Positions 63,947 to 64,000 of a DNA stretch of 64,000 nt are shown here, one piece after another. Made by a program: the position numbers and the translations under genes. The notes under the pieces are model-generated. The model saw only the letters and a program-made list of their open reading frames with translations, ran no database searches and was not told where the DNA came from. How positions within the stretch are numbered: position 1 is the stretch's first letter; every line of letters begins with the position of its first letter. The DNA comes from Aricia agestis (Eukaryota > Arthropoda > Insecta > Lepidoptera > Lycaenidae): NCBI RefSeq assembly GCF_905147365.1, contig NC_056413.1:14847501-14911500 (forward strand), written 5' to 3'.

Positions 63947-64000
63947 TAAGAGAGCCTTATGATTTTTATCCCCCGTATTAAAAAATAAGCAAAACTCTAC

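Overview
The window looks like intronic or intergenic DNA of a moth or butterfly (Lepidoptera). It is AT-rich and packed with transposable elements. Repeat families seen in many lepidopteran genomes recur throughout: a polyA-tailed SINE-like element, CTAG-ended Helitrons, 'agggttccgtaccc' elements, TTAA-flanked MITEs and many fold-back MITEs. No bacterial gene organisation is present. I cannot name the species.

Host content is sparse. The one convincing protein-coding host exon is a GC-rich exon at 42300-42482 (+), with acceptor and donor sites, of an unidentified gene. A short candidate first exon lies at 11415-11452 (+). One structurally complete nuclear tRNA-Glu(CTC) gene lies at 52541-52612 (-), with a T6 pol III terminator.

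The dominant coding feature is a full-length, probably very young BEL/Pao LTR retrotransposon at 45303-51555 (-). Its two 269-bp LTRs look identical by eye, its target-site duplication GTAAT is perfect, and one intact 1793-codon gag-pol frame lies between the LTRs. Decayed coding remnants elsewhere are a Penelope-like GIY-YIG endonuclease (9482-9823), a LINE C-terminus with 3' UTR (30720-31235), another LINE 3' end (44087-44485), two THAP zinc-finger fragments (33147-33300 and 54199-54287) and a hAT dimerisation-domain relic (54839-54985).

Layout by region. 0-9 kb: SINEs, MITEs, Helitron relics and a 1.13-kb non-autonomous hAT element with a perfect 8-bp duplication (6821-7948). 9.4-10.1 kb: Penelope fragment with a candidate hammerhead ribozyme. 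13-32 kb: nested MITEs, fold-backs and two tRNA-headed SINE copies. 32-34.4 kb: Helitrons, a hAT MITE inside a Helitron, and a second hammerhead-like motif. 35.4-36.9 kb: a 47-unit, 19-bp minisatellite. 38.1-39.8 kb: a diverged ~172-bp tandem repeat broken by two insertions. 42.3 kb: host exon. 45.3-51.6 kb: BEL/Pao. 52.5-53.6 kb: tRNA and nested Helitrons. 54-60 kb: hAT, THAP and fold-back elements. 61.97-62.73 kb: head-to-tail Helitron array.

The most unusual observations are two hammerhead-like motifs with self-complementary stem III, the Helitron array, the Helitron-in-Helitron insertion at an exact A|T site, and the structured minisatellite.
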